Program-made: the position numbers and the translations under genes
Assembly: GCA_023419095.1 (NCBI GenBank)
Contig: JAEZYN010000051.1
Coordinates: forward strand, 1-16,910
Direction of reading: 5' to 3'
Length of the DNA: 16,910 nucleotides
Source: Bacteroidota bacterium
GTDB taxonomy: Bacteria; Bacteroidota; Bacteroidia; Flavobacteriales; Weeksellaceae
The notes under the pieces: model-generated
Databases searched by the model: none
The model's input: only the letters and a program-made list of their open reading frames with translations
What the model was told of the DNA's origin: nothing
In this document: positions 7,445-14,518 of the stretch, one piece after another
How the letters are laid out: the number at the start of each line of letters is the position of its first letter
How positions within the stretch are numbered: position 1 is the first letter of the stretch

Positions 7445-7475
7445 TTGCATCGAATGAAAATATTTTTTAGATTTG
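7445..7475 (+). promoter_or_regulatory. tRNA-Gln promoter
   Basis: TTG at 7445-7447, a 20-base spacer, and TAGATTTG at 7468-7475, a full match to the Bacteroidota vegetative promoter. Initiation near 7482 is about 12 bases before the mature tRNA 5' end. Confidence 0.75.
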
Positions 7476-7493
7476 CACCACCAAAATGAAAAC

Positions 7494-7564
7494 AGACCCA
7501 TGGTGTAACGGTAGCACTCTGGTTTTTGGTACCATCAGTTGGGGTTCGAATCCCTGTGGGTCTA
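7494..7564 (+). tRNA. tRNA-Gln (TTG anticodon)
   Basis: A complete cloverleaf of 71 bases. The 7-bp acceptor stem is AGACCCA (7494-7500) with TGGGTCT (7557-7563), discriminator A at 7564, CCA not encoded. The D arm is around GTGTAACGGTAGCAC. The anticodon stem CTGGT/ACCAT (first pair C-T mismatched) encloses TTTTGGT, giving anticodon TTG for glutamine. The T arm is 7540-7556 with loop TTCGAAT. The 3' part from 7551 is repeated at 14679, so this gene is the attachment site of the element to its right and its 3' end has been restored by that element. Confidence 0.93.
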
Positions 7565-7567
7565 CAA
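7551..7567 (+). repeat. Left attachment-site repeat (in tRNA-Gln)
   Basis: TCCCTGTGGGTCTACAA, identical to 14679-14695. It covers the 3' half of the T arm, the acceptor strand and the discriminator of the tRNA plus three bases. The similarity continues with the terminator at 7577-7603. Confidence 0.9.
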
Positions 7568-7577
7568 GTTTTGAATT

Positions 7578-7604
7578 AACGCTCTGATTTTCAGGGCGTT
7601 TTTT
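7578..7604 (+). terminator. tRNA-Gln terminator
   Basis: The stem AACGCTCTGA / TCAGGGCGTT (7578-7587 with 7591-7600, one G-T pair) has a TTT loop and is followed by T-rich sequence. An identical hairpin stands after the right attachment repeat. Confidence 0.88.
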
Positions 7605-8008
7605 GTTGGTTTAGACCGCTATTAGTCCACAAATTAGTTTTTTCCTTTTTTTGACCACAAATTCCATAGTCTCACCCTCTACCCGTTATTGGTGATTACA
7701 ACCTTGATAAATCTAAACGACTGTTTAATTTTGCATTTCAATAATTAGAGAATTATAAAATGTTTGTGAGAGCCTATTGTGATGACTAGTTTAGTGTAAA
7801 TACCTCAAAACACATCATAATATATAATATAATAGGGAATAAAATTACAATAGGATATATAAAATCACAGGTGGCAGACATTTCATATTTCCCACTAACA
7901 ACGTAATAGTCACTCACGGTCACAATATAAGATTGTATTCTATTTGCAATATTATTCATTAAAATGTGACATGGCTTCAGCGAAATCCATCTCAATACAT
8001 ATAATTTG
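7605..8008. other. AT-rich gap at the left end of the element
   Basis: About 400 bases between the tRNA terminator and the methylase promoter. Two copies of CCACAAATT (7627-7635 and 7655-7663) lie 28 bases apart near the left end and may be integrase arm-type sites. A - strand open frame with one hydrophobic stretch runs through 7786-7995, but I do not consider it a gene. Nothing else is recognisable. Confidence 0.5.
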
Positions 8009-8016
8009 TATATTTG
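8009..8016 (+). promoter_or_regulatory. Methylase promoter -7 box
   Basis: TATATTTG is an exact TAnnTTTG match, 16 bases before the ATG at 8033. It overlaps the in-frame upstream TTG codon (8006), which argues for the ATG as the start. No good TTG element is seen upstream. Confidence 0.5.
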
Positions 8017-8032
8017 TGCATTGTACCCTATT

Positions 8033-8986
8033 ATGAACTACGTTGATGAAATTAACACAGTACTAATTCCTAAAATAACAGAAGAGCCTCTAGTTTTGGA
8101 TCTTTTTGCGGGTTGCGGGGGGCTGTCTCTTGGGTTCGAATCTGCTGGATTTCCAACAATTGGCTATGAAATGAATCCCGATGCCGCTGCTACCTACAAT
8201 GCAAATTTATTAGGAAACTGTTTAATTGAAAAGTTACATCATGATTCCACATATCCCAATGCGGACATAATTATTGGTGGTCCCCCATGCCAACCTTTCA
8301 GTGTGGGAGGAAATCAAAATGGCGTTCAGGATTCTCGTAATGGATTTCCTTACTTTGTAGATGCGGTCAGAAAAGTAAAACCAAAAGTTTTTATGTTTGA
8401 AAATGTTAGAGGATTACTATATTCTAACAAATGGTATTTAGAAATAATCATTGAAGAACTTAAAAGTCTAGGGTATAAAGTGGAATATAAACTTGTTAAT
8501 GCGGTAAAACATGGTATCCCCCAAAACAGGCAACGAATATTCGTTGTAGGTCATAATTCACAGTTCCACTTTCCTGAGGAAAGTGACCGAAAAGTTACAG
8601 TTCAGGATGCAATTTCAGATTTAATTGAAACTACTCCTCCGGAAAGTAAATTTTTAACGCCGTCCCAAGACCTATATATTGCAAATTACGAAAAAGCCTC
8701 CAAGTGTATAAATCCTAGAGACCTTTATGCTGACAGACCTGCAAGGACATTAACATGTAAAAATTTAGCGTCAGCAACTGGCGATATGCATAGAGTGAAA
8801 TTGCCTGATGGAAGAAGACGTAGAGTTCTTTTAAGTGAGGCTTCTCGTCTTCAAAGTTTCCCAGACCACTTTAAGTTCATGGGAAAGGAAACTAGCAAGT
8901 TTAACCAAATAGGGAATGCTGTTCCACCATTGTTAGCATATAAAATGGCAATAGCGTTAAAAGAATGCTATCATAGATCCAACTAA
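8033..8986 (+). CDS. C5-cytosine DNA methyltransferase (type II modification enzyme)
   Basis: A 317-aa enzyme that transfers methyl from S-adenosylmethionine to carbon 5 of cytosine at a specific site. The ordered motifs are present: motif I VLDLFAGCGGLSLGF (21-35), motif IV GGPPCQPFSVGG with catalytic Cys86, motif VI ENVR (123-126), motif VIII QNRQRIFVVG (164-173), motif IX RPARTLT (235-241) and motif X QIGNAVPP (292-299). The target-recognition stretch between VIII and IX is short (about 60 residues), so this is a compact single-target enzyme. ATG 8033 is chosen because a promoter box sits between it and the upstream TTG. The endonuclease gene follows 28 bases later on the same strand, which marks it as the protective half of a restriction-modification pair. 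I see no controller (C) protein. Confidence 0.95.
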   Translation: MNYVDEINTVLIPKITEEPLVLDLFAGCGGLSLGFESAGFPTIGYEMNPDAAATYNANLLGNCLIEKLHHDSTYPNADIIIGGPPCQPFSVGGNQNGVQDSRNGFPYFVDAVRKVKPKVFMFENVRGLLYSNKWYLEIIIEELKSLGYKVEYKLVNAVKHGIPQNRQRIFVVGHNSQFHFPEESDRKVTVQDAISDLIETTPPESKFLTPSQDLYIANYEKASKCINPRDLYADRPARTLTCKNLASATGDMHRVKLPDGRRRRVLLSEASRLQSFPDHFKFMGKETSKFNQIGNAVPPLLAYKMAIALKECYHRSN

Positions 8987-9014
8987 TTATACTAACAGTA
9001 ACGATGCTAAGATT

Positions 9015-10022
9015 ATGATCGACCATATACCGAATTCGACAAAAAATGAAATCAATAAAAGGCTCATAAATGAGGCACTAGATATAATCGACAGCGTTGG
9101 AATTCCTCTTTCAGGTAAAAGGTCGCGAGCACTTGAGAATATGGCTATGAGTTTTCTTGCTGTCGCTGGAATCACAAAATCATGGAAGGAGGCAAAGGGA
9201 CAAAATGAACATAGGCACCTAAAAACTAGGGAGATAATTAAATTCATTAATGAAAACTTTGAAGAAAACATCTCGCCCGGATCATACGATGATATAAGGA
9301 GGAAACACCTAAAACTGCTAGTTTTGGCAGATTTAATCTTAAATAGCGCCAATAATCCCAGTGCTGCACAGAATGACCCAACTAGGGGTTATACTCTAAG
9401 TTCGGAGTTTAAATCACTAATTACATATTACGGGTCCAATGAGTGGGATATTAAATTAAAATTATTTCTTAAGAATCGTCCTACGCTATCAGAAATTTTA
9501 CAAAGAAAAAGAGACTTGCCAAAAGTCCGTATAACATTATCTTCTGAACACATTCTAGAGTTTTCACAGGGAGGTCACAATCAATTGCAGAGGGAGATCA
9601 TTGAAGAGTTCCTACCTCGGTTCGGTGTCGGATGTACAGTCCTATATGTGGGCGACGCTACGGATAAATTTCTGCATCGTGATGATGATAAGTTAAAAGA
9701 ATTAGGGTTTTTTGAACTAAATCATGACTCTTTACCAGACATTGTCGCGTACAATCCGGATAAGAATTGGATTTATCTAATTGAGGCATTTTTTACTTCG
9801 GGACCAATGAGCGAGGAAAGAATGTTAGAATTGAAAAAATCTTTAAAAGATTGCACCGCAGATCTTATATTTGTAACAGCATTTACTTCAAAAGGTGATT
9901 TCAGAAAAAACGTCACCGATATTGGATGGGAATCAGAAGTTTGGACTGCGGATAATCCCGACCATCTAGTTCATTTTAATGGCGGGAAATTTTTAGGACC
10001 CTATCAAACGAAAAAGGATTAA
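9015..10022 (+). CDS. BsuBI/PstI-family type II restriction endonuclease
   Basis: A 335-aa protein resembling R.BsuBI/R.PstI along its whole length. The N-terminal half (about 25-150) is the family's helical domain, with the recognisable TREIIKFIN … ISPGSYDDIRR segment and NDPTRGY. The C-terminal half (about 185-330) is the nuclease domain: GGHNQLQREIIEEFLPRFG, YVGDATDK (211-218), LPDIVAY (Asp242) and IYLIEAFFTSGP (Glu257) forming the PD-(D/E)xK-type centre. FVTAF, GWESEVW and HFNGGKFLGPY follow. It cuts unmodified DNA at a site protected by the upstream methylase. Founding members recognise CTGCAG and pair with an N6-adenine methylase; here the partner is a C5-cytosine enzyme, so the target is not assigned. 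The open frame is intact. Its AT-rich codon use, like the methylase, suggests acquisition. Confidence 0.92.
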   Translation: MIDHIPNSTKNEINKRLINEALDIIDSVGIPLSGKRSRALENMAMSFLAVAGITKSWKEAKGQNEHRHLKTREIIKFINENFEENISPGSYDDIRRKHLKLLVLADLILNSANNPSAAQNDPTRGYTLSSEFKSLITYYGSNEWDIKLKLFLKNRPTLSEILQRKRDLPKVRITLSSEHILEFSQGGHNQLQREIIEEFLPRFGVGCTVLYVGDATDKFLHRDDDKLKELGFFELNHDSLPDIVAYNPDKNWIYLIEAFFTSGPMSEERMLELKKSLKDCTADLIFVTAFTSKGDFRKNVTDIGWESEVWTADNPDHLVHFNGGKFLGPYQTKKD

Positions 10023-10711
10023 TATTTTTTCATACTAACCCTGTACATTTCATACTTTTTCTTAAAATGATTTAGTCCTCAATGTAAGTGAAATAGTCTT
10101 AGGGTTAGTATATATGCAACAGCGGATATGAAAAACGGGTCAAAAGTTGCGAACAAACATACCCGCCCCTTACAATTTGTAGGATGAAATTTGAAAATCA
10201 AAAGTCGTTTTTCTAATCCTTAGTTCGCCTGAGCGAACCCCTATGATTCAGCGCCACATTCTCTTGTCACAGATTAAGTTACAAATGCGATTGGTGACTG
10301 CGAGCTGATCTTCAGTTACAATGTTGCATAGTGGTATATAAACTTTGACTGTACACTAAAAGTTAATCTGCATTTGACTAGGATGATAGTTTCTCTGCTC
10401 GAACCGCCGTCGGTTATGAATTTGGTTGCTCGCCGAGTTCCTAATGTTATGCGCGATGAAGTAGATTTGCTCTGTCGTTGACCGAGATCTCATCTTCGGC
10501 GTTAAATATTTTAACTTGAGTTGTTCATAAGTTATAGTATCGTTTATTCTATACCACTCTAGCCCTGTTGCAGATATAAACTTACTATCTCTTTTCTGCA
10601 CCGAAATATCTAACCCTGTGACTAAACAGGTACGAGGATTATCAGGTTATTCCCGGAGGTTCTTTTCCACCTTTACTATAGCTGGAATCTGCACAATGGT
10701 TTTTGGCGTTT
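10023..10711. other. 690-base non-coding gap with inverted and direct repeats; possible origin region
   Basis: This is the space between the convergent endonuclease (+) and replication-initiator-like (-) genes. It holds an 11-bp inverted repeat, ATACTAACCCT (10032-10042) with AGGGTTAGTAT (10101-10111), plus an inner ATTTCA/TGAAAT pair. CTAACCCTGT is directly repeated at 10035-10044 and 10610-10619. Small hairpins include GTTCGC-CTGA-GCGAAC (10223-10238), AACCG-CCGT-CGGTT (about 10402-10415) and CCTGT/ACAGG (about 10614-10629). The 81-codon frame on the - strand (10356-10601) has a low-complexity, non-family composition and is not called. Position next to a Rep-like gene makes an origin or a structured RNA plausible (inference). 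Confidence 0.45.
10032..10111. repeat. Long inverted repeat after the endonuclease gene
   Basis: Perfect 11-bp arms at 10032-10042 and 10101-10111, with a second pair ATTTCA (10047-10052) and TGAAAT (10089-10094) inside, giving an interrupted hairpin of about 80 bases that begins 10 bases after the endonuclease stop. It could end transcription, although no clean T run follows, or be a protein-binding site. Confidence 0.6.
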
Positions 10712-11611
10712 CTATCCGGTTTTACATCGGATTTCAGTAACATTTTCCAATTCAGAAATCGTGGAATCCGCACACTGATTTAAGAATGCTAATTTACTTT
10801 CTATTTCTTTTCTGATAAGGTTGTGCAGCCCTTTTTGACCTAACATTTTATAGTACTTTTTTTTCTTATTTACAAAGGTGTTACGGTGTTTATATTCTAT
10901 AATGTCTAACCAAAAATCAGTATTGCAGAACCTGAGGCCCTTTTTACCCCTCTTATCAAAGACCAAGACACTTTCCCATTCCGCTATAATAATATGCGAT
11001 AATAGTTCGTATACAGACGGATTGAGTAAGTCGTTCAGAGTTTCAACGCCCTTACTCTTTAGATACTTTGACTGCCGGGTTTTTCCCTCAAACCGGAGTA
11101 AGTTCGGTTTTGCATATTCAGGGAATTGTAGTGTCTTATTGTACGCCTTAACGCCAAAATAGTCTGTACCTGCAAAGTAGCACTGTACCAGTTTCGGGTA
11201 CTTAATGAATTGATTTCGGTGGTAAAACCTCAACCATTTTATCAGACTGGAGACATCTATAGGACATATAATGTTAACTCCAAATTCCAGCCCTATTACC
11301 CTGCAAAGTTGCGGATCCATACCTAGGTGCCGGTAGAGTCTTTTGATTGTATTAATGCAATCTAAAACCGTGAAATCGTTTGCATTGTGCAAACCACCAT
11401 TGAATAATTTATGCAAACTCCCATCTATTTCAAGGCGATCACCGTAGCGTGTGAAATTTAGGTTAAAGTAAGTCTTCTTTATGACTGATTTTAACTCACC
11501 TGATGACTTATTTAGATATGTATGCTCGCTGCCATAAGATAAGTCTGGATGGCTCCAGATCTTCTCTATTTCTTGCGTGTCTTTTATTTGTAATTTAATT
11601 CCGTCTCCCAT
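10712..11611 (-). CDS. Probable replication initiator (G2P/phage CRI-like)
   Basis: A 299-aa protein. The segment FNLNFTRYGDRLEIDGSLHKLFNGGLHNANDF, then LEFGVNI, FGVKAYNKT and LLRFEGKTRQSKYL, recalls the rolling-circle replication initiators of the filamentous-phage gene II / phage CRI group (strand pattern, a K-x-Y-x-K element, then L-R-x-E). The C-terminal third is basic and helical (HRNTFVNKKKKYYKML). If correct, it nicks one strand at the origin of the excised circle and starts replication. I have not been able to place a certain catalytic tyrosine, so the exact family is open. ATG 11611 (MGDGIKLQI) is preferred to the in-frame TTG at 11635. It is the last gene of the leftward set after the HTH and 135-aa genes, with a hairpin in the gap before it. 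Confidence 0.55.
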   Translation of the reverse strand: MGDGIKLQIKDTQEIEKIWSHPDLSYGSEHTYLNKSSGELKSVIKKTYFNLNFTRYGDRLEIDGSLHKLFNGGLHNANDFTVLDCINTIKRLYRHLGMDPQLCRVIGLEFGVNIICPIDVSSLIKWLRFYHRNQFIKYPKLVQCYFAGTDYFGVKAYNKTLQFPEYAKPNLLRFEGKTRQSKYLKSKGVETLNDLLNPSVYELLSHIIIAEWESVLVFDKRGKKGLRFCNTDFWLDIIEYKHRNTFVNKKKKYYKMLGQKGLHNLIRKEIESKLAFLNQCADSTISELENVTEIRCKTG

Positions 11612-11666
11612 GTTTTTGCTATATTTGTAGTTCAAATAGTTTCCTATTTGTAAGGTTTGAACGCCT

Positions 11667-11694
11667 AAAGGGAATGCATTTTTGCATTCCCTTT
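11667..11694. terminator. Perfect 12-bp hairpin between the 135-aa gene and rep
   Basis: AAAGGGAATGCA (11667-11678) and TGCATTCCCTTT (11683-11694) around TTTT. On the - strand it lies 7 bases after the stop of the 135-aa gene. The T run is short in either direction, so it may be a partial terminator or a processing/stability element that sets Rep level. Confidence 0.6.
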
Positions 11695-11701
11695 GTTGTT
11701 C

Positions 11702-12109
11702 TTAAAATTTCTGAATGATTGCCTTGATGATCTTTTCGCGATCGGACGGCGTGTGGGGATAGAATTGTTTACAAACTCTTAATAATATCTTTTCTGCGCC
11801 CTGTGGCATAAAAACAACTATTAAGGATTTCACATTATTCACTAGCAAATCTGAATAGTAAAAACCAGTAGTTGCAGTTGGGCGTAATCCCGTTAATGCG
11901 CATTTGCTCCAGTTGGAGGTATTTCGAACTCGTAGAAGGTACTCTGCACCTGTTATTGAGTTGTAGCCGTTGTTTTTCTCAATCCTTACCAAGTCAGTTA
12001 ACAGCGGGTTTTCCGCGTGACTTAAAAGGTACTCTCTGAAAGTCTTTTTTTCCTGATTGAGAACATAGGTATGCTGGTAGTGGTCAGGTATGAACGTTGT
12101 TGTTTTCAT
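11702..12109 (-). CDS. Unknown 135-aa element protein
   Basis: I do not recognise this protein. It starts MKTTTFIPDHYQHTYVL, has a charged helical N-terminal half (EKKTFREYLLSHAENPLLTDLVRIEK) and a more hydrophobic centre (FYYSDLLVNNVKSLIVVFMPQG), and ends in a basic helix (SDREKIIKAIIQKF). There is no signal peptide or clear transmembrane segment. It begins 11 bases after the stop of the HTH gene, so the two are almost certainly cotranscribed, with rep beyond a hairpin. Its place between an Xis-like gene and a replication gene suggests a role in element regulation or replication; that is context only. Confidence 0.75.
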   Translation of the reverse strand: MKTTTFIPDHYQHTYVLNQEKKTFREYLLSHAENPLLTDLVRIEKNNGYNSITGAEYLLRVRNTSNWSKCALTGLRPTATTGFYYSDLLVNNVKSLIVVFMPQGAEKILLRVCKQFYPHTPSDREKIIKAIIQKF

Positions 12110-12120
12110 AGCAATAAATA

Positions 12121-12399
12121 TTATTCGTTAATAATCATTGCGTTTTCTATTTCGTCCAACCGGTAATAAACCCGCGAACCCAATTTATAGGATTTTAGGA
12201 TTTTGCGTTTCCTCCATTCGTGAATGGTTGGTTTAGTAACTCCAAATCGCTGACATACTTCATCGGCTGACAAATAGCGTTTCGGCGCGGAGTCGGTCAG
12301 GAATTTACTGATGCGATCAAACAGACGGTTTTCTACATGCTCTGTAATTGCCTGAATGTGTGTAGTCGGTTCGATACCAACGTAATTAATTGTTTCCAT
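12121..12399 (-). CDS. Helix-turn-helix protein, Xis/AlpA-like
   Basis: A 92-aa protein with a MerR-like winged helix of the HTH_17/excisionase type in its second half: YLSADEVCQRFGVTKPTIHEWRKRKILKSYKLGSRVYYRLDEIENAM (about residues 42-88). The arrangement "choose helix, W-R-x-x-G/K-x-L, G-x-R-x-Y-R-x-x-E-I" is typical of AlpA/Xis regulators encoded by integrated elements, which either bend attachment-site DNA for excision or switch element genes on. The first 40 residues are a non-conserved lead with an amphipathic helix. It is the first gene of the leftward HTH / 135-aa / rep set. The region just upstream contains repeated TTAGTAAT sites that may be its operator. Confidence 0.85.
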   Translation of the reverse strand: METINYVGIEPTTHIQAITEHVENRLFDRISKFLTDSAPKRYLSADEVCQRFGVTKPTIHEWRKRKILKSYKLGSRVYYRLDEIENAMIINE

Positions 12400-12446
12400 A
12401 ATATAACAGTTATAAATATTTCATTTATTCTGTTACAAAGGTGTTT

Positions 12447-12470
12447 TTAGTAATCTGTTAGTAATACTAA
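12447..12470. promoter_or_regulatory. Candidate operator upstream of the HTH gene
   Basis: TTAGTAAT occurs at 12447-12454 and 12458-12465 (11-base spacing, one helical turn). The second copy also forms the palindrome TTAGT-AAT-ACTAA. On the - strand CACCTTTG nearby is one base from the -7 consensus, so a bound protein would cover the promoter region. Regulation by the adjacent HTH protein is inference. Confidence 0.45.
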
Positions 12471-12484
12471 ATCTTACCTAAATG

Positions 12485-12514
12485 AAAAAATGCTAACCTT
12501 ATAACGGTTAGCAT
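12485..12514 (-). terminator. Terminator of the integrase / 200-aa transcript
   Basis: Read on the - strand: ATGCTAACC (complement of 12506-12514), a 7-base loop and GGTTAGCAT (12490-12498), followed by six T. The 9-bp stem is perfect and lies just after the stop of the 200-aa gene, separating int from the HTH/rep set. Confidence 0.9.
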
Positions 12515-12521
12515 CTACACT

Positions 12522-13124
12522 TTAAATCTTTAATTTTCGTATTACCTTTTCGGCGTTTAGACTGTTGCTCGGGTTTTTGTACGGGCTGTCTTTATGACTG
12601 TCGTCCCTGACGGGCTGCAACATAGGATTTAGATAAGTGTTAAGAGTTTTTGAGTTTATGCCTGTAAGTGCAGAAAGTATTTCTGACGTATGAGATATGA
12701 CATAGGGTTTCGTCTGAATGGTTTTTATGTAATCTATTATCCCCAGTTTCTCTGCTATTATAAGTCTTTCTTTCGCTGAAATGTCCGAAAAGTCGAATTC
12801 AGGGGCCGCCAGTTGAGGTTGGGCTGATTGTAGAGGTTGCATCATCGCCACTCTTATCTTTTCCTTTTCAATCTCCATCTTGAGAAAGTCATTAATAAGG
12901 TCGTTCTGCTCGCGCCAGTTTTCAAATTTTTTGTAATCCTGTTGTTTGTCGGATGGACGCTTTAGTATTAAGGATATTTCTTCAGTAAGATCTTCAAAAA
13001 CTTTGTCATTGTTTTCTTTGAGAATGGTCAGAAATCGTAATAACGACATTTTATTCGCTCTTTCACTATATATTACTAAATACTGATCCTTGAGCTGTTG
13101 TAGTGTAGCAAAGGTTGTTTCCAT
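12522..13124 (-). CDS. Unknown 200-aa element protein
   Basis: A hydrophilic protein I cannot assign. The N-terminal two fifths are helical and charged (LQQLKDQYLVIYSERANKMSLLRFLTILKEN … FENWREQNDLINDFLKMEIEKEK), possibly coiled coil. A Gln/Pro/Ala-rich hinge (MQPLQSAQPQLAAPEF) follows, and then a compact C-terminal part (AKERLIIAEKLGIIDYIKTI … SEILSALTGINSKTLNTYLNPML) that reads like a small DNA-binding or oligomerisation domain. It stands 73 bases downstream of the integrase on the same strand and ahead of a strong terminator, so it is probably coexpressed with it. I recall similar genes beside tyrosine integrases in Bacteroidota elements, but their role is not known to me. Confidence 0.75.
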   Translation of the reverse strand: METTFATLQQLKDQYLVIYSERANKMSLLRFLTILKENNDKVFEDLTEEISLILKRPSDKQQDYKKFENWREQNDLINDFLKMEIEKEKIRVAMMQPLQSAQPQLAAPEFDFSDISAKERLIIAEKLGIIDYIKTIQTKPYVISHTSEILSALTGINSKTLNTYLNPMLQPVRDDSHKDSPYKNPSNSLNAEKVIRKLKI

Positions 13125-13197
13125 TAATTTTTAATTTGAACAGTTAGTTGAAAAATTATTTGGTGTTTACGTTGCCGGTCGAAGTTGTGCTCCTGCA

Positions 13198-14490
13198 TTA
13201 TATGCTGTCTTCCAGCTGCTCCCAATATGCGTGCATCTGTTGCGACAAAGTTGCGTTATCGATCCCTATATACCCTAAGAACTCTCTTTCTGTTTTGTGT
13301 CCGGTTACGCTCATAATTACAACGGTTGGCAGTTTGCCATAATACATTGTAGCGAATGTGCGACGGCAGACGTGTGATGAAACTAACTCATAAAATGGAT
13401 AGTAACCGAAAACGTATTTTTTGCCTACGTTATCGTACCTACGGCCGTATTCTAGGCGATCAATCCCTGCTAGTTTACAGACGGTTTCTAAGTGCCCGTT
13501 GAATAAGGCTACCGCACTTCCTACATTCTCAGAAAATAGCGGCGGAAACTCACCTCCTCTTTTTTGCAAGATAGCCTCTACCTCTTTACTGATCGGGACT
13601 AACACAGGTGTTCTTGTCTTCTGCTGGGAGAGATTAATGTATCTGTTGCCATTTATCACCATTATTTTCTTTTTATCCATCGCGAAAAAATCGGCCACCC
13701 TTTGCCCCGTGTAGCAACCGATAACAAACCAATCGCGCGCGATTTCTTGTTTTTCACCAAGGTCTTGTAGCTCCTGTATTACTTTCAGCTCATCCACTGT
13801 AACAATATGAGTAGGAGTTTCAACTGTAAAACCTTTTATTTCGTCGAGCTGATCGTGTACAGTGAGGTTTTCCATCTTCGCATCCTTGAATATAGTTTTA
13901 GTATATTTCAAGTATTTGCCCACCGTGTTATCGTTGAGGTTCTGTTCTCTTAAAAATGTTACAAACCGATTCCCAACGGCTAAGTTATAATCTGAAACTT
14001 TTAACCTTTTTTCCTCGGTTTTTAAGAATTCTTGAAATTTAGTTACTATGGTTATGTGTTTTTGGCGCGTACGGTGCGTGATTGGCTGTCCCTTATATTT
14101 TCGAAACGGCAGTATGACGGCTAAGTAATGCTCTAAATAGTTTTCTATGTAGTCTAGATGCTCTGTTCTGCGGCCACCTGTATAATAGGCCGAGACAACT
14201 TCATCTAGCCAGTCTCCATTAATTATGTCCACATCGGTACGTTTGCGGAAATACCGTAAAATGAAGGTCTCAATCTCTACCAGACTTGATCTGAGCTCAT
14301 CAATTTGTTTTAATGTCGCCGCGTTTGCAGATTTGACGTTTTTAGGCTTACCCGTCTTCGAATTCCAAAACTCAGGATCAATAGTTTCCCTTGTTTTTCT
14401 TTTAATATCAATTGTACGTCCGTCTTTAAATCGAACATAAATGGGCGCGTGGTCTCGGGAAGATTGTAGAATAAATTTAATAGTTGCCAT
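13198..14490 (-). CDS. Tyrosine site-specific recombinase (integrase)
   Basis: A 430-aa integrase that should recombine the tRNA-Gln attachment sites. The N-terminal arm-binding domain (about 1-75) begins MATIKFILQSSRDHAPIYVRFKDGRT, the Bacteroidota type. A SAM-like core-binding domain follows (about 110-215). The catalytic domain carries R264 (GCYTGQRVADF), K291 (SQQKTRTPV), H373-x-x-R376 (SSHVCRRTF), H398 (VTGHKT) and nucleophile Y407 (YIGID), so all catalytic residues are present and the enzyme looks active. ATG 14490 is chosen over the upstream start at 14532, because a -7 box lies between them and family similarity starts at MATIK. The gene reads inward from the right end, about 190 bases from the attachment repeat. 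Confidence 0.95.
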   Translation of the reverse strand: MATIKFILQSSRDHAPIYVRFKDGRTIDIKRKTRETIDPEFWNSKTGKPKNVKSANAATLKQIDELRSSLVEIETFILRYFRKRTDVDIINGDWLDEVVSAYYTGGRRTEHLDYIENYLEHYLAVILPFRKYKGQPITHRTRQKHITIVTKFQEFLKTEEKRLKVSDYNLAVGNRFVTFLREQNLNDNTVGKYLKYTKTIFKDAKMENLTVHDQLDEIKGFTVETPTHIVTVDELKVIQELQDLGEKQEIARDWFVIGCYTGQRVADFFAMDKKKIMVINGNRYINLSQQKTRTPVLVPISKEVEAILQKRGGEFPPLFSENVGSAVALFNGHLETVCKLAGIDRLEYGRRYDNVGKKYVFGYYPFYELVSSHVCRRTFATMYYGKLPTVVIMSVTGHKTEREFLGYIGIDNATLSQQMHAYWEQLEDSI

Positions 14491-14510
14491 AATAGAAAGT
14501 TTGAACAAGG

Positions 14511-14518
14511 CAAAGATA
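14511..14518 (-). promoter_or_regulatory. Integrase promoter -7 box
   Basis: TATCTTTG on the - strand, an exact TAnnTTTG match, 21 bases before ATG 14490. Just upstream on that strand two near-copies of GG(C/A)CTAATTG-type sequence (complement of about 14521-14540) lie in tandem and could bind the integrase itself. Confidence 0.5.

Noticed and set aside
7786..7995. 69-codon - strand frame with a hydrophobic C-terminal stretch, a possible small membrane toxin
   Set aside because: Starts with TTG, no ribosome binding site or promoter match seen, AT-rich region where hydrophobic codons are expected by chance, no recognisable family.
10356..10601. 81-codon - strand frame in the repeat-bearing gap
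   Set aside because: Arg/Asn/Gln-rich sequence without a protein-like pattern; it overlaps several small hairpins.
13148..13342. 64-codon + strand frame at the end of the integrase gene
   Set aside because: Antisense to the conserved C-terminal end of the integrase; shadow frame.
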